DNA from: an uncultured Eubacteriales bacterium
GTDB lineage: Bacteria > Bacillota > Clostridia > Oscillospirales > CAG-272
Assembly (NCBI GenBank): GCA_900547725.1
Contig: URHR01000024.1
Coordinates: 1 to 26,064, forward strand
Direction: 5' to 3'
Length of the DNA: 26,064 nt
Position numbers and translations under genes: made by a program. The notes under the pieces are model-generated. The model had not been told where the DNA came from, searched no databases, and worked only from the letters and a program-made list of their open reading frames with translations. Below, piece by piece: positions 15,334 to 22,565 of the stretch. Within the stretch, counting starts at the first letter, position 1, and each line of letters begins with the position of its first letter.

Positions 15334-16592
15334 GCTTTTCCGAACGGTATAAAAGTCACCACGACGCATCACGCGATCTGAAAAACCGATATACCGCAGA
15401 CACCGCAGGGAGGGACTACCTTCCTGCGGTGTTGTCGGGAACGGCAAAAAGCCGCCGCGTGATCTATCTGCACGTCCCCTTCTGCAACAAGGTCTGCTCC
15501 TTTTGCCCGTTCCACCGTCCGGATGAATTGGATCGGCGGGAGTACCATCTCTACCTCATCCATGCAATCCGCCGCGTGCGGGAATACCCGTATATGCAGG
15601 CGCCGATTGACGCGGTGAACTTCGGCGGCGGAACTCCGACCTCGCTCTCCCCCGCGCAGATGGCGGCGGTACTCGCAGAACTGCACGGCAGTTTTTCGAT
15701 CTCTCCCGACGCGGAAATCAGCGTGGAGACCTCGGCAACCGGGCTTTCGGACGAGATGCTTGCGGTTCTGCGCGAGGGCGGGGTCAATCGGCTGTCGGTT
15801 GGTATTCAGAGTTTTCAGGATCATGCCAGACGTCTGCTCGGCAGGCGCGGGGACGGAGAATTTGCCGCCTCGCGCGTTGCGGCGGCGATGCGGGCGGGCA
15901 TCCGCAACACGAGCGTGGATCTGATTTACAACTACCCCGGGGAGACCGAGGCAGACCTGCAAGCCGATCTTGACACCATTGCGTCGCTTGACGTTGCGGG
16001 CATCTCCTTTTACTCGCTGATCCTGCACGAAAAAACGCCGCTTTTTCGGCGGCTTGACGAGGAAGCGAAGGCGAAAATGCGCGACATGGGGCGGGAAAAG
16101 GCGTTTTTTGATCAGATATTCGAGGGGCTTGCGCCGCACGGCTACCGCCTGAAAGAGTTGACGAAACTGGTCAGGGACGGGCGCGACCGCTACGACTATA
16201 TGGAGATCCGCCACAGTGGCGGAAGCTGTATTGCGCTCGGGCACGGCGCGGGCGGCAACCTTGAGGATTACTTTTATCACAACTCCCACGCCGTGTCGGA
16301 TATTTCGGAGGACATCCGCGTCTGCTCGCGCGGGCGGGTTCTGCTTCCCGAATACCGCGTGCTTGACGCGCTGATTTACGCCCTGCAAAAGGGCAGCACC
16401 TCACTTGCGCCGTTTTCGGAACGGTTGGGAGTCGACCTCTCCCGCCTCTTTGCGGAAAAGCTCGCGGGCTATGCCGATGCGGGCTATCTGACATGGGACG
16501 GCGACGCGGTGACACTGACGCAGGACGGCGTGTTTTTCGGAAACAACATCATATCGGAACTGATCGGCTGTATCACGGACAGAAACCGATAA
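15330..16592 (+). CDS. HemN-like radical SAM enzyme, probable anaerobic haem-degrading (HutW/ChuW/HmuW-like)
   Basis: A 420-residue radical SAM protein. Cluster motif C52-x3-C56-x2-C59 (VPFCNKVCSFCPF) binds a 4Fe-4S cluster and SAM; NFGGGTPTSL follows as the SAM-binding glycine motif, and GVNRLSVGIQSFQ and VDLIYNYPGETEADL are typical HemN-family blocks. The fourth cysteine of true HemN (C-x-C after the motif) is a phenylalanine, which argues against coproporphyrinogen oxidase. Location with an ABC importer and flavodoxin fits HutW/ChuW-type enzymes that open the haem ring without oxygen, releasing iron and a linear tetrapyrrole. The start ATG overlaps the lipoprotein stop; the longer upstream frame lies inside the lipoprotein gene. 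A general HemW-like function is the main alternative. Confidence 0.82.
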   Translation: MSFSERYKSHHDASRDLKNRYTADTAGRDYLPAVLSGTAKSRRVIYLHVPFCNKVCSFCPFHRPDELDRREYHLYLIHAIRRVREYPYMQAPIDAVNFGGGTPTSLSPAQMAAVLAELHGSFSISPDAEISVETSATGLSDEMLAVLREGGVNRLSVGIQSFQDHARRLLGRRGDGEFAASRVAAAMRAGIRNTSVDLIYNYPGETEADLQADLDTIASLDVAGISFYSLILHEKTPLFRRLDEEAKAKMRDMGREKAFFDQIFEGLAPHGYRLKELTKLVRDGRDRYDYMEIRHSGGSCIALGHGAGGNLEDYFYHNSHAVSDISEDIRVCSRGRVLLPEYRVLDALIYALQKGSTSLAPFSERLGVDLSRLFAEKLAGYADAGYLTWDGDAVTLTQDGVFFGNNIISELIGCITDRNR

Positions 16593-16600
16593 AACAAAGC

Positions 16601-16627
16601 GAGCGGGCATCCGGCGGATGTCCGCTC
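16601..16627 (+). terminator. Stem-loop after the haem-type operon
   Basis: GAGCGGGCATCC can pair with GGATGTCCGCTC (one G-U pair) around a 3-base loop, nine bases after the radical SAM stop. The following bases are not T-rich, so it is a weak intrinsic terminator or an mRNA 3' stabiliser. Confidence 0.5.
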
Positions 16628-16713
16628 TGTCTGATGATACAGAAGAATCTTATGATTTCTTCAAAAATCGGGCTTTTCGGGGGCACGGCGGCGGAAAAAT
16701 GTCCCCCGCCCTC

Positions 16714-16742
16714 TTGAAAAATCGAAATAAATGCGGTATAAT
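16714..16742 (+). promoter_or_regulatory. Sigma-70-type promoter of the oxidoreductase-coaE-prfA operon
   Basis: TTGAAA at 16714-16719 and a perfect TATAAT at 16737-16742 are separated by 17 bases. Transcription would begin near 16749, about 34 bases before the ATG at 16783. It likely drives five genes to 21578. Confidence 0.85.
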
Positions 16743-16782
16743 ATAGAGAGGTACTTTTTTTACACTCGGAAAGGCGGTCTCT

Positions 16783-17919
16783 ATGGCAGAACAGAAAGAC
16801 TTGCGGATCGGGCTGCTCGGTTTCGGCTCGATGGGCAGAACCCACACATGGGCGGTTCGGAATCTCCCGTTCTTTTTCGGGGCGCTTCCCTTCCGTGCGG
16901 TCACGGCGGGGGTCTGCACCACAACGGAGGAGAAGACCCGCCGCGTGGCGGAGGAATTCGGCATTCCGATTGCGACGGCAAACGAGGACGACCTGATCGG
17001 AAATCCCGACATTGACATAATCGACATCTGCACGCCGAACAATTGCCATTACCGGACGGTGAAAAAGGCGCTGGCGGCGGGCAAGCACGTGCTGTGCGAG
17101 AAGCCGCTTTGCCTGACAGGCGCGGAGGCGGACGAGCTTGCCGCACTGGAACGCGCAAGCGGCAGAACCTGCGGAATGGTGTTCAACAACCGTTGGTTAG
17201 CTCCCGTAATGCGCGCGAAACAGTTGATTGACGAGGGGCGGCTCGGCGATCTGATCAGTTATCATGCGGTCTACCGCCACAACAGCTGTCTTGACCCTGC
17301 GCGGCGCGCCGGGTGGAAGCAGAACCGCGACATTTGCGGCGGCGGAACACTGTTTGATCTCGGCTCGCACGTCATCGATCTGATGACATGGCTCTGCGGG
17401 CGGATGATCCGCGTTGCGGGACACGCGCAGATTGTTTGCCCCACGCACCTTGACCGCGACGGCAACGAATGGCGCACGAATGCGGACGAGGCGTTCTATA
17501 TGAACGCAGAGACAGCGGACGGCGTATTCGGCACAATGGAATTCAGCAAGGTGACGGTCGGAGAGAACGACGATCTGTCGTTTGAAATCTTCGGGCGATC
17601 CGGCGCGCTGAAATTCTCCCTGATGGAACCGAACTGGTTGTATTTTTACGACGCGACGCTTCCCGACGCACCGCTCGGCGGATCGAAGGGCTACACGCGC
17701 ATCGAGTGCGTGGGGCGCTACCCGGGCATGGTATTCCCCTCTCCGAAAGCGCCTGCGGGGTGGTTGTACGGGCATCTGTACTCCATGTACGCATTCCTTT
17801 CGGCTGTGGCGGAGAACCGCCCGTTCTCGCCCTCCCTTGCGGACGGGGCGGAGGTTCAGCGGGTTATTTCGGCGGTCGGTGAACATCCGATGACGCTTGA
17901 GACGGTGTCGCCATGCTGA
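16783..17919 (+). CDS. Gfo/Idh/MocA family NAD(P)-dependent oxidoreductase
   Basis: A 378-residue oxidoreductase. The N-terminal Rossmann domain has G13-F-G15-S-M-G18, then VLCEKPLC with the EKP motif (106-108) whose lysine is catalytic. The C-terminal domain has GGGTLFDLGSHVIDLM, with Asp192 and His196 as substrate-site residues. Members oxidise or reduce sugars, inositols and related compounds; the substrate is not predictable here. It is the first gene after its own promoter and overlaps coaE by seven bases, though it has no known link to CoA synthesis. Confidence 0.9.
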   Translation: MAEQKDLRIGLLGFGSMGRTHTWAVRNLPFFFGALPFRAVTAGVCTTTEEKTRRVAEEFGIPIATANEDDLIGNPDIDIIDICTPNNCHYRTVKKALAAGKHVLCEKPLCLTGAEADELAALERASGRTCGMVFNNRWLAPVMRAKQLIDEGRLGDLISYHAVYRHNSCLDPARRAGWKQNRDICGGGTLFDLGSHVIDLMTWLCGRMIRVAGHAQIVCPTHLDRDGNEWRTNADEAFYMNAETADGVFGTMEFSKVTVGENDDLSFEIFGRSGALKFSLMEPNWLYFYDATLPDAPLGGSKGYTRIECVGRYPGMVFPSPKAPAGWLYGHLYSMYAFLSAVAENRPFSPSLADGAEVQRVISAVGEHPMTLETVSPC

Positions 17920-18515
17920 CGATCGGACTGACCGGTCCGACCGGAGCGGGAAAAAGCACGGTTGCGGGGTTGTTTGCCTCGTTCGGGCTTCCGGTTCTTG
18001 ACGCGGATCGCATTTACCGGGAACTGCTCATTCCGCCTTCGGACTGTCTTTCGGAACTGGTGCGGCATTTCGGGCGGGAGATTCTCGCTGCCGACGGCAC
18101 GCTCAACCGTCGGGCGCTCGGCAGAGTGGTCTTTTCCGATCCCGCCGAATTGGAGATTCTGAACGGGATTTCCCACCGCTACGTGATGAACGACGTGCGG
18201 CGGCGGCTTCGGGGATTTCGGACGGACGGCTGCCCCGCGGCGGTATTCGACGCGCCCCAACTGTTTGAAGCGGGCGCGGATGCGCTTTGCAACATTATTG
18301 TTTCGGTGCTTGCCTCCCCCGAGGTACGGCTCGGGCGGATCATGGCGCGGGACGGAATTTCCGAGGAAGCCGCGCGTGAACGCATGGCGGCGCAAAAGCC
18401 CGACGCCTTCTTCCGCTCACACTCCGACTACATCATCGAAAACAACGGCGGAACGGAATCGCTGACCGCTTCGGTGCGGCGGATTCTTACGGAAACGGGG
18501 GTGCTTGGAGAATGA
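17913..18515 (+). CDS. coaE: Dephospho-CoA kinase
   Basis: Last step of coenzyme A synthesis: phosphorylation of dephospho-CoA at the 3'-hydroxyl of its ribose. The 200-residue protein has P-loop GPTGAGKST (8-16), VLDADRI, LNRRALGRVVFSDPAELEILN and later ARDGISEEAARERMAAQ (the lid region), then the terminal block DYIIENNGG. All are standard CoaE motifs and the length is typical. It overlaps the oxidoreductase by seven bases and the next gene by four (ATGA). In clostridia coaE often lies just before a small lytic transglycosylase, as here. Confidence 0.94.
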   Translation: MLTIGLTGPTGAGKSTVAGLFASFGLPVLDADRIYRELLIPPSDCLSELVRHFGREILAADGTLNRRALGRVVFSDPAELEILNGISHRYVMNDVRRRLRGFRTDGCPAAVFDAPQLFEAGADALCNIIVSVLASPEVRLGRIMARDGISEEAARERMAAQKPDAFFRSHSDYIIENNGGTESLTASVRRILTETGVLGE

Positions 18516-19093
18516 AACTCACCTCCCGCCGACTGATTGCGCTTTTTCTGTTGATTCTGCTGTCGGTCGGTTTCGGATTCGCTTTTGACGGCATTGCAAC
18601 GGCGATAGAAAAGCACAAATATGCACGTCCCGCCGCTTACCGCGACCTGATTGCCTCTGCGGCGGTGGAAGCCGGCATTCCCGAAGCAACTGTCTGGAGC
18701 GTGATCCGCATGGAAAGCGGCTTTGACAGCGGCGGACAGGGTGCGGACGGCGGCATCGGGCTGTTTCGTCTGACCCCCGAGCGATTCCGCGCGGTTTACT
18801 CGGAGATTCTGCACGAGGACGCACCCGAGGACGGGATGCTTTACGACCCTGCAACCAATCTGCGCGCGGGGTGCGCGTTGCTCTCCGAGCTTTACGGGCG
18901 GTACGGAATGTGGGAACCGGTTTATGCCGCATGGCACGCAGGAACTGACGCGGTGGACAAATGGGTACTTGACCCGAATTGCCTGAACAAGCAGGGCAAA
19001 CTGACAAAGATTCCCGACAGCGCGGCGGCGAAATTCGTCTCGGGCGCGGTCAAGGGACAAAAAATGTATACAAAACTCTATTTTCAAGGATAA
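18512..19093 (+). CDS. Lytic transglycosylase (SLT domain), membrane-anchored
   Basis: A 193-residue protein with an uncleaved N-terminal membrane segment (about residues 8-26) and a single SLT domain. The catalytic Glu68 is in VIRMESGFDS, followed by GGIGLFRLTPERF, where most family members have a GLMQLMP-type motif; the phenylalanine-arginine variant is slightly unusual. NLRAGCALLSELYGRYG and AAWHAGTDAVDKW are further SLT blocks. It would cleave the glycan strand with formation of a 1,6-anhydro-muramic end. It overlaps coaE by four bases. Confidence 0.92.
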   Translation: MKLTSRRLIALFLLILLSVGFGFAFDGIATAIEKHKYARPAAYRDLIASAAVEAGIPEATVWSVIRMESGFDSGGQGADGGIGLFRLTPERFRAVYSEILHEDAPEDGMLYDPATNLRAGCALLSELYGRYGMWEPVYAAWHAGTDAVDKWVLDPNCLNKQGKLTKIPDSAAAKFVSGAVKGQKMYTKLYFQG

Positions 19094-19107
19094 AGGAGAA
19101 AAAGATC

Positions 19108-20493
19108 ATGGCAGACAAGCAGGAAAAGAATCCGAACGTATACGAGAAAAAGACGGTATTTGAAGCCGCAGGCGAGGAGATTGTCCGCAAGGCTTACGAT
19201 TATGCGACGGGATATGTGAAGTTTCTGGACAGCGCAAAAACCGAGCGCGAGGCGGTTGTGCTCGGCATAAAGATGGCGGAGGCGGCGGGCTATCGCCCAT
19301 ATCGCTTCGGCGACAAAATTTCGGTTGGCGACAAGCTTTACTACAACAACCGCGGCAAGAATCTGTTTGTATTCCGCGTGGGCACCGAACCGATCAACGA
19401 GGGCATCCGCATCACCTGTGCGCACATCGACTCCCCCCGCCTCGACCTGAAGCAGAACCCGCTGTTTGAGAGCAGCGACATGGCGTTCCTCAAGACCCAC
19501 TACTACGGCGGCATCCGCAAGTATCAGTGGCTCGCAATGCCACTGGCGCTTCACGGCGTGGTGGTACGCGAGGACGGCGAGGTTGTGAACATCACGGTCG
19601 GCGAGAACGAGGATGAGCCTGCAATGTATATCACCGATCTGCTCCCGCACCTTGCGGCGGCAGACAATGCAAAACCCGTTGGGACGGCGTTCCCGGCAGA
19701 GAAACTGAATGTTCTGGTCGGCAGCCGCCCGCTCGACGGCGAAGAGAAGGACGCGGTGAAGGCAAACGTGCTTGCTTACCTCAACGAGAAGTACGGCATC
19801 ACCGAAGCCGACTTCCAGTCGGCGGAGCTTTGCATCGTTCCTGCGGGACGGGCGCGCGACGTCGGGTTTGACCGCTCGATGATCTGCGCCTACGGTCACG
19901 ACGACCGTTGCTGCGCTTATCCTTCGCTCACCGCTCAGATTGACGCAGACGAGAAGGTGCACACCACAATGTGCATTCTTGCCGACAAAGAAGAAATCGG
20001 AAGCGAGGGCGTCAGCGGTATGCAATGCAGTCTGATTCTCGACCTGATCTCCGCGCTCGCGCAGGAACTGGGCGGCAACGATGCGGCGGTTCGCGCAAAC
20101 TCCAAGTGCCTTTCCAGTGACGTTGGAGCAACCTATGACCCGAACTTTGACGAGGTTTACGAGAAGCGCAACGCGGCGCTGATCAACTGCGGCGTGGCAA
20201 TGTGCAAGTTCACGGGCGCGCGCGGCAAGAGCGGCACTTCGGACGCTTCCGCCGAACTGGTTGGCTGGGTACGCCGTTGCCTGAACGGCGCAGGCGTGGT
20301 CTGGCAGACCTGCGAACTCGGCAAGATCGATGTGGGCGGCGGCGGAACGATTGCGAAGTACATGGCAAACCACAACATTGATACCATCGACCTCGGCGTT
20401 CCGGTGCTCTCGATGCACGCACCCTATGAGGTGATTGCAAAGACCGACCTTTACGAGGCGTACCGCGCGTTTGTCGCGTTCTATCACTTCTGA
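19108..20493 (+). CDS. M18-family zinc aminopeptidase
   Basis: A 461-residue cytosolic metallopeptidase that removes N-terminal residues, often acidic ones. Metal and catalytic residues are visible: His106 and Asp108 in CAHIDSPR, Asp in YGHDDRCCAYPSL (264-273), Glu295-Glu296 in DKEEIGSEG, and the terminal His in VPVLSMHAPYE. The block NPLFESSDMAFLKTHYYGG is typical of the bacterial form. Start at 19108 is chosen because AAGGAG lies 10 bases upstream; the longer frame back to 18979 lies inside the transglycosylase gene. The stop overlaps the prfA start by one base. Confidence 0.93.
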   Translation: MADKQEKNPNVYEKKTVFEAAGEEIVRKAYDYATGYVKFLDSAKTEREAVVLGIKMAEAAGYRPYRFGDKISVGDKLYYNNRGKNLFVFRVGTEPINEGIRITCAHIDSPRLDLKQNPLFESSDMAFLKTHYYGGIRKYQWLAMPLALHGVVVREDGEVVNITVGENEDEPAMYITDLLPHLAAADNAKPVGTAFPAEKLNVLVGSRPLDGEEKDAVKANVLAYLNEKYGITEADFQSAELCIVPAGRARDVGFDRSMICAYGHDDRCCAYPSLTAQIDADEKVHTTMCILADKEEIGSEGVSGMQCSLILDLISALAQELGGNDAAVRANSKCLSSDVGATYDPNFDEVYEKRNAALINCGVAMCKFTGARGKSGTSDASAELVGWVRRCLNGAGVVWQTCELGKIDVGGGGTIAKYMANHNIDTIDLGVPVLSMHAPYEVIAKTDLYEAYRAFVAFYHF

Positions 20494-21578
20494 TGACCGA
20501 GGCACTGCTGACGCGCCTGAAGGAAACCGAGGAGCGCTACCGCGGGTTGGAAGCTTCGATGTCTGACCCTGCGGTTGCTTCCGACCCCGAAAAGCTGCGC
20601 GGCATTATGAAGGATTACAAGTCCCTGACCCCCGTGACCGAGGCTTACCGCGCATGGAAAGCCTCGCAGGATCGCATTGCCGAGGCGCTGTCGCTTCTGG
20701 AGAGCGGAGACGCAGAACTGCACGACCTTGCAACCGAAGAACTGCGCGACGCGCGCACGGCAGCAGAGGAACGCGAGCGGGAGCTGACGCTCCTGCTCCT
20801 TCCCCGCGACCCGCGCGACGAAAAAAACGTGATGATCGAAATCCGCGCGGGCGCGGGCGGCGAGGAAGCGGCGCTGTTTGCGGCGGTGCTTTATCGGATG
20901 TACAATATGTACGCAGCGAGCGTTGGATTTGTCTGTCGGATGATGAGCGAAACGCCGACCGAACTGGGCGGGTTCCGTCAGGTGGTCTTTTCGGTGGAGG
21001 GCAGCGGGGCTTACTCCCGCTTCCGCTTTGAAAGCGGCGTTCACCGCGTGCAACGGGTTCCGCTTACCGAATCGCAGGGGCGCATTCAGACCTCCACTGC
21101 AACGGTGGCGGTTCTGCCCGAGGCGGAAGAGGTGGATATTTCCGTCAATCCCGCCGACCTGATTTTCGAATCCTGCAAATCAAGCGGCGCGGGCGGTCAG
21201 CACATCAACAAAACCGAATCCGCCGTGCGCCTGACGCACAAGCCGACCGGCATTGTGGTGGAATGTCAGGAAGAACGAAGCCAATTTAAGAACCGTGACA
21301 AGGCAATGATGATGTTGCGGACGATCCTTTACGACCGCGCTCTGCGGGAACGCGACGACCGGATTGCCGCCGACCGCCGCGGGCAGGTCGGAACAGGCGA
21401 CCGTAGCGAACGCATCCGAACCTATAACTATCCGCAGGGACGCGTGACCGATCACCGCATCGGGCTTTCCCTTCACTCCCTCGATCGCTTTCTCGACGGC
21501 GATATCGGCGGAATGATCGACGCGCTCGCAACCGCCGAATCGGCGGAGAAACTGAAGAAAGAAACCGGCGGGGAGTAA
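20493..21578 (+). CDS. prfA: Peptide chain release factor 1
   Basis: RF1 reads UAA and UAG and triggers peptide release on the ribosome. The 361-residue protein has the universal GGQ (234-236) in SSGAGGQHINKTESAVRLTH and the RF1-type EIRAGAGGEEAALFA. The stop-codon tripeptide is P190-L191-T192 (QRVPLTESQGRIQTS) where PAT or PVT is usual; the P-x-T frame is kept. Length is normal. The start overlaps the aminopeptidase stop by one base. The gene prmC, which methylates the GGQ glutamine and commonly follows prfA, is not next to it; a repeat block follows instead. Confidence 0.96.
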   Translation: MTEALLTRLKETEERYRGLEASMSDPAVASDPEKLRGIMKDYKSLTPVTEAYRAWKASQDRIAEALSLLESGDAELHDLATEELRDARTAAEERERELTLLLLPRDPRDEKNVMIEIRAGAGGEEAALFAAVLYRMYNMYAASVGFVCRMMSETPTELGGFRQVVFSVEGSGAYSRFRFESGVHRVQRVPLTESQGRIQTSTATVAVLPEAEEVDISVNPADLIFESCKSSGAGGQHINKTESAVRLTHKPTGIVVECQEERSQFKNRDKAMMMLRTILYDRALRERDDRIAADRRGQVGTGDRSERIRTYNYPQGRVTDHRIGLSLHSLDRFLDGDIGGMIDALATAESAEKLKKETGGE

Positions 21579-21636
21579 TTGCGCATCTGTTCGGATTTTT
21601 TGCGCGGATTCATCTTTCCTGCTTTGCATGAGCAAA

Positions 21637-21665
21637 TTTATCCCCCCTCATCAGTCGCTAACGCG
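21637..21665 (+). repeat. Outer arm A of nested inverted repeat
   Basis: The 29-base arm TTTATCCCCCCTCATCAGT... is matched in reverse complement at 22077-22105 with one mismatch. It encloses the inner B pair. Confidence 0.85.
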
Positions 21666-21753
21666 ACAGTTTTTTCCCCCCCGAGGGGAAGCCTTCTGTA
21701 CGCTGTGCGAACATAGTAAGTATAACTTTGAGTAGTGACTTGACCGTATGGTT

Positions 21754-21804
21754 CGCCCTCATCCGTCGCCTGCGGCGCCACCTTCCCCCTCGAAGGGGAA
21801 GGCT
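21754..21804 (+). repeat. Inner inverted repeat arm B (51 bp, perfect)
   Basis: This arm, from CGCCCTCATCCGTCGCC to CGAAGGGGAAGGCT, is identical over 51 bases to the reverse complement of 21929-21979. Perfect identity suggests recent or maintained copies. Similar CCTTCCCC...GGATGAGG repeats are widespread in gut Firmicutes genomes. Confidence 0.92.
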
Positions 21805-21928
21805 ATTGTGCGGATTTCTTTCGTTTCTGCTTTGAAATATTGACATCTGAATGCTTGAAGCCCAAAATGGTAATATCTAAATTCCAAATGGTTGAAGCAC
21901 TTTTTTTGAAATCAGCAGAGCCTCCGAA

Positions 21929-21979
21929 AGCCTTCCCCTTCGAGGGGGAAGGTGGCGCCGCAGGCGACGGATGAGGGCG
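21929..21979 (-). repeat. Inner inverted repeat arm B' (51 bp, perfect)
   Basis: Reverse complement of 21754-21804 without mismatch. The 124 bases between the arms are relatively AT-rich and have no gene. Confidence 0.92.
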
Positions 21980-22076
21980 TGTATATAGGTTCCCGCTTAT
22001 CACCTTGTCGTGCAGTGCAAAAGGACGCTTGCAAAAAGGCTTTCTCCTTAGGGGAAGAAAACTGCAAGCAGTTTGG

Positions 22077-22105
22077 CGCGTAAGCGACTGATGAGGGGGG
22101 ATAAA
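22077..22105 (-). repeat. Outer arm A' of nested inverted repeat
   Basis: Reverse complement of 21637-21665 with one mismatch in 29 bases. Together the four arms make a 469-base nested palindromic structure. Confidence 0.85.
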
Positions 22106-22136
22106 CCTCCGCCCCCATAAGAATATATCTTTCAAC

Positions 22137-22245
22137 CGAAGCGGAACGACACATGGGTCGTTCCCCACAAGTTTTATTTTTAATGGGTCAGGCTCTTTTT
22201 AGGGGCGCAATCCGTAGGGAACGACTCGCGTGTCGTTCCGCTTCG
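22137..22245. repeat. Inverted pair of GGAACGAC palindromic elements
   Basis: Element 1 (22137-22165) and element 2 (22217-22245) are reverse complements at 26 of 29 positions. Each is itself an imperfect hairpin: GGAACGAC pairs with GTCGTTCC. The whole can fold as one long stem with a 51-base loop or as two small hairpins. Confidence 0.8.
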
Positions 22246-22269
22246 ATTATCAACTAACCTGAACTTTTT

Positions 22270-22352
22270 CTATCCGGTAGCGGAGATGAGGCGAGGCAAC
22301 AAGTTGCCGCCGTGCCAATCCCGCTTGACGGGATTTGGCTCGGAGCAGCCGG
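22270..22352 (+). repeat. Dispersed palindromic repeat, module P, copy 2
   Basis: Nearly the same as 101-171, with a 12- to 13-base insertion (around GAGGCGAGGCAAC) and one extra T in the right arm of the CCAATCCCG stem. The order P then Q is the same as at 101-312. Confidence 0.8.
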
Positions 22353-22435
22353 AAATAGTAGCACGGAATATGGTCACACCTAAAATCTGTACGATGTAAA
22401 GACAGAAATAATAACCCAATTGCGTTGAAGGTCTT

Positions 22436-22545
22436 GAAGGTTCTTAGGGGTGGCGGTTGCCAAGCAACCGCCAGTAGCGAAGCGTTACTTCTTCCTTAAG
22501 AAGTCACCTAAGCAGGGCTTGGGACAGAGTCCCAAGGTCTTAAAC
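22436..22545 (+). repeat. Dispersed palindromic repeat, module Q, copy 3
   Basis: Most complete copy. It has a 9-bp perfect stem GGCGGTTGC-caa-GCAACCGCC (22452-22472), the core AGTAGCGAAGCGTTACTT, and CTTGGGA-cagag-TCCCAAG at 22518-22536. It ends about 20 bases before the sua5 start codon, next to its ribosome site. Confidence 0.8.
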
Positions 22546-22565
22546 CGTCTTAAAAGGAGAACAGC

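Larger units (their letters stand above)
21579..22565. repeat. Gene-free block of nested inverted and dispersed repeats
   Basis: About 985 bases with no credible gene. In order it holds repeat A (21637-21665), B (21754-21804), inverted B (21929-21979), inverted A (22077-22105), a pair of inverted GGAACGAC-type elements (22137-22245), module P (22270-22352) and module Q (22436-22545). Only short shadow frames are open. The sua5 promoter must lie within or close to this block, as the Q module ends about 20 bases before its start codon. Confidence 0.85.

Noticed and set aside
14122..15447. 441-residue minus-strand open frame
   Set aside because: Antisense to the substrate-binding lipoprotein, with no recognisable domain or start signal.
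15330..16592. Assignment of the radical SAM protein as coproporphyrinogen III dehydrogenase (HemN)
   Set aside because: The fourth cysteine of the HemN motif is absent and no other haem synthesis gene is near; the importer context favours haem breakdown.
19084..20505. 473-residue minus-strand open frame
   Set aside because: Antisense of the M18 aminopeptidase, whose metal site is intact; composition is that of a shadow frame.
21637..22545. CRISPR array or insertion sequence in the prfA-sua5 gap
   Set aside because: Repeats are inverted and irregularly spaced with no equal-length spacers, and there is no transposase frame; intergenic palindromic repeats explain it better.
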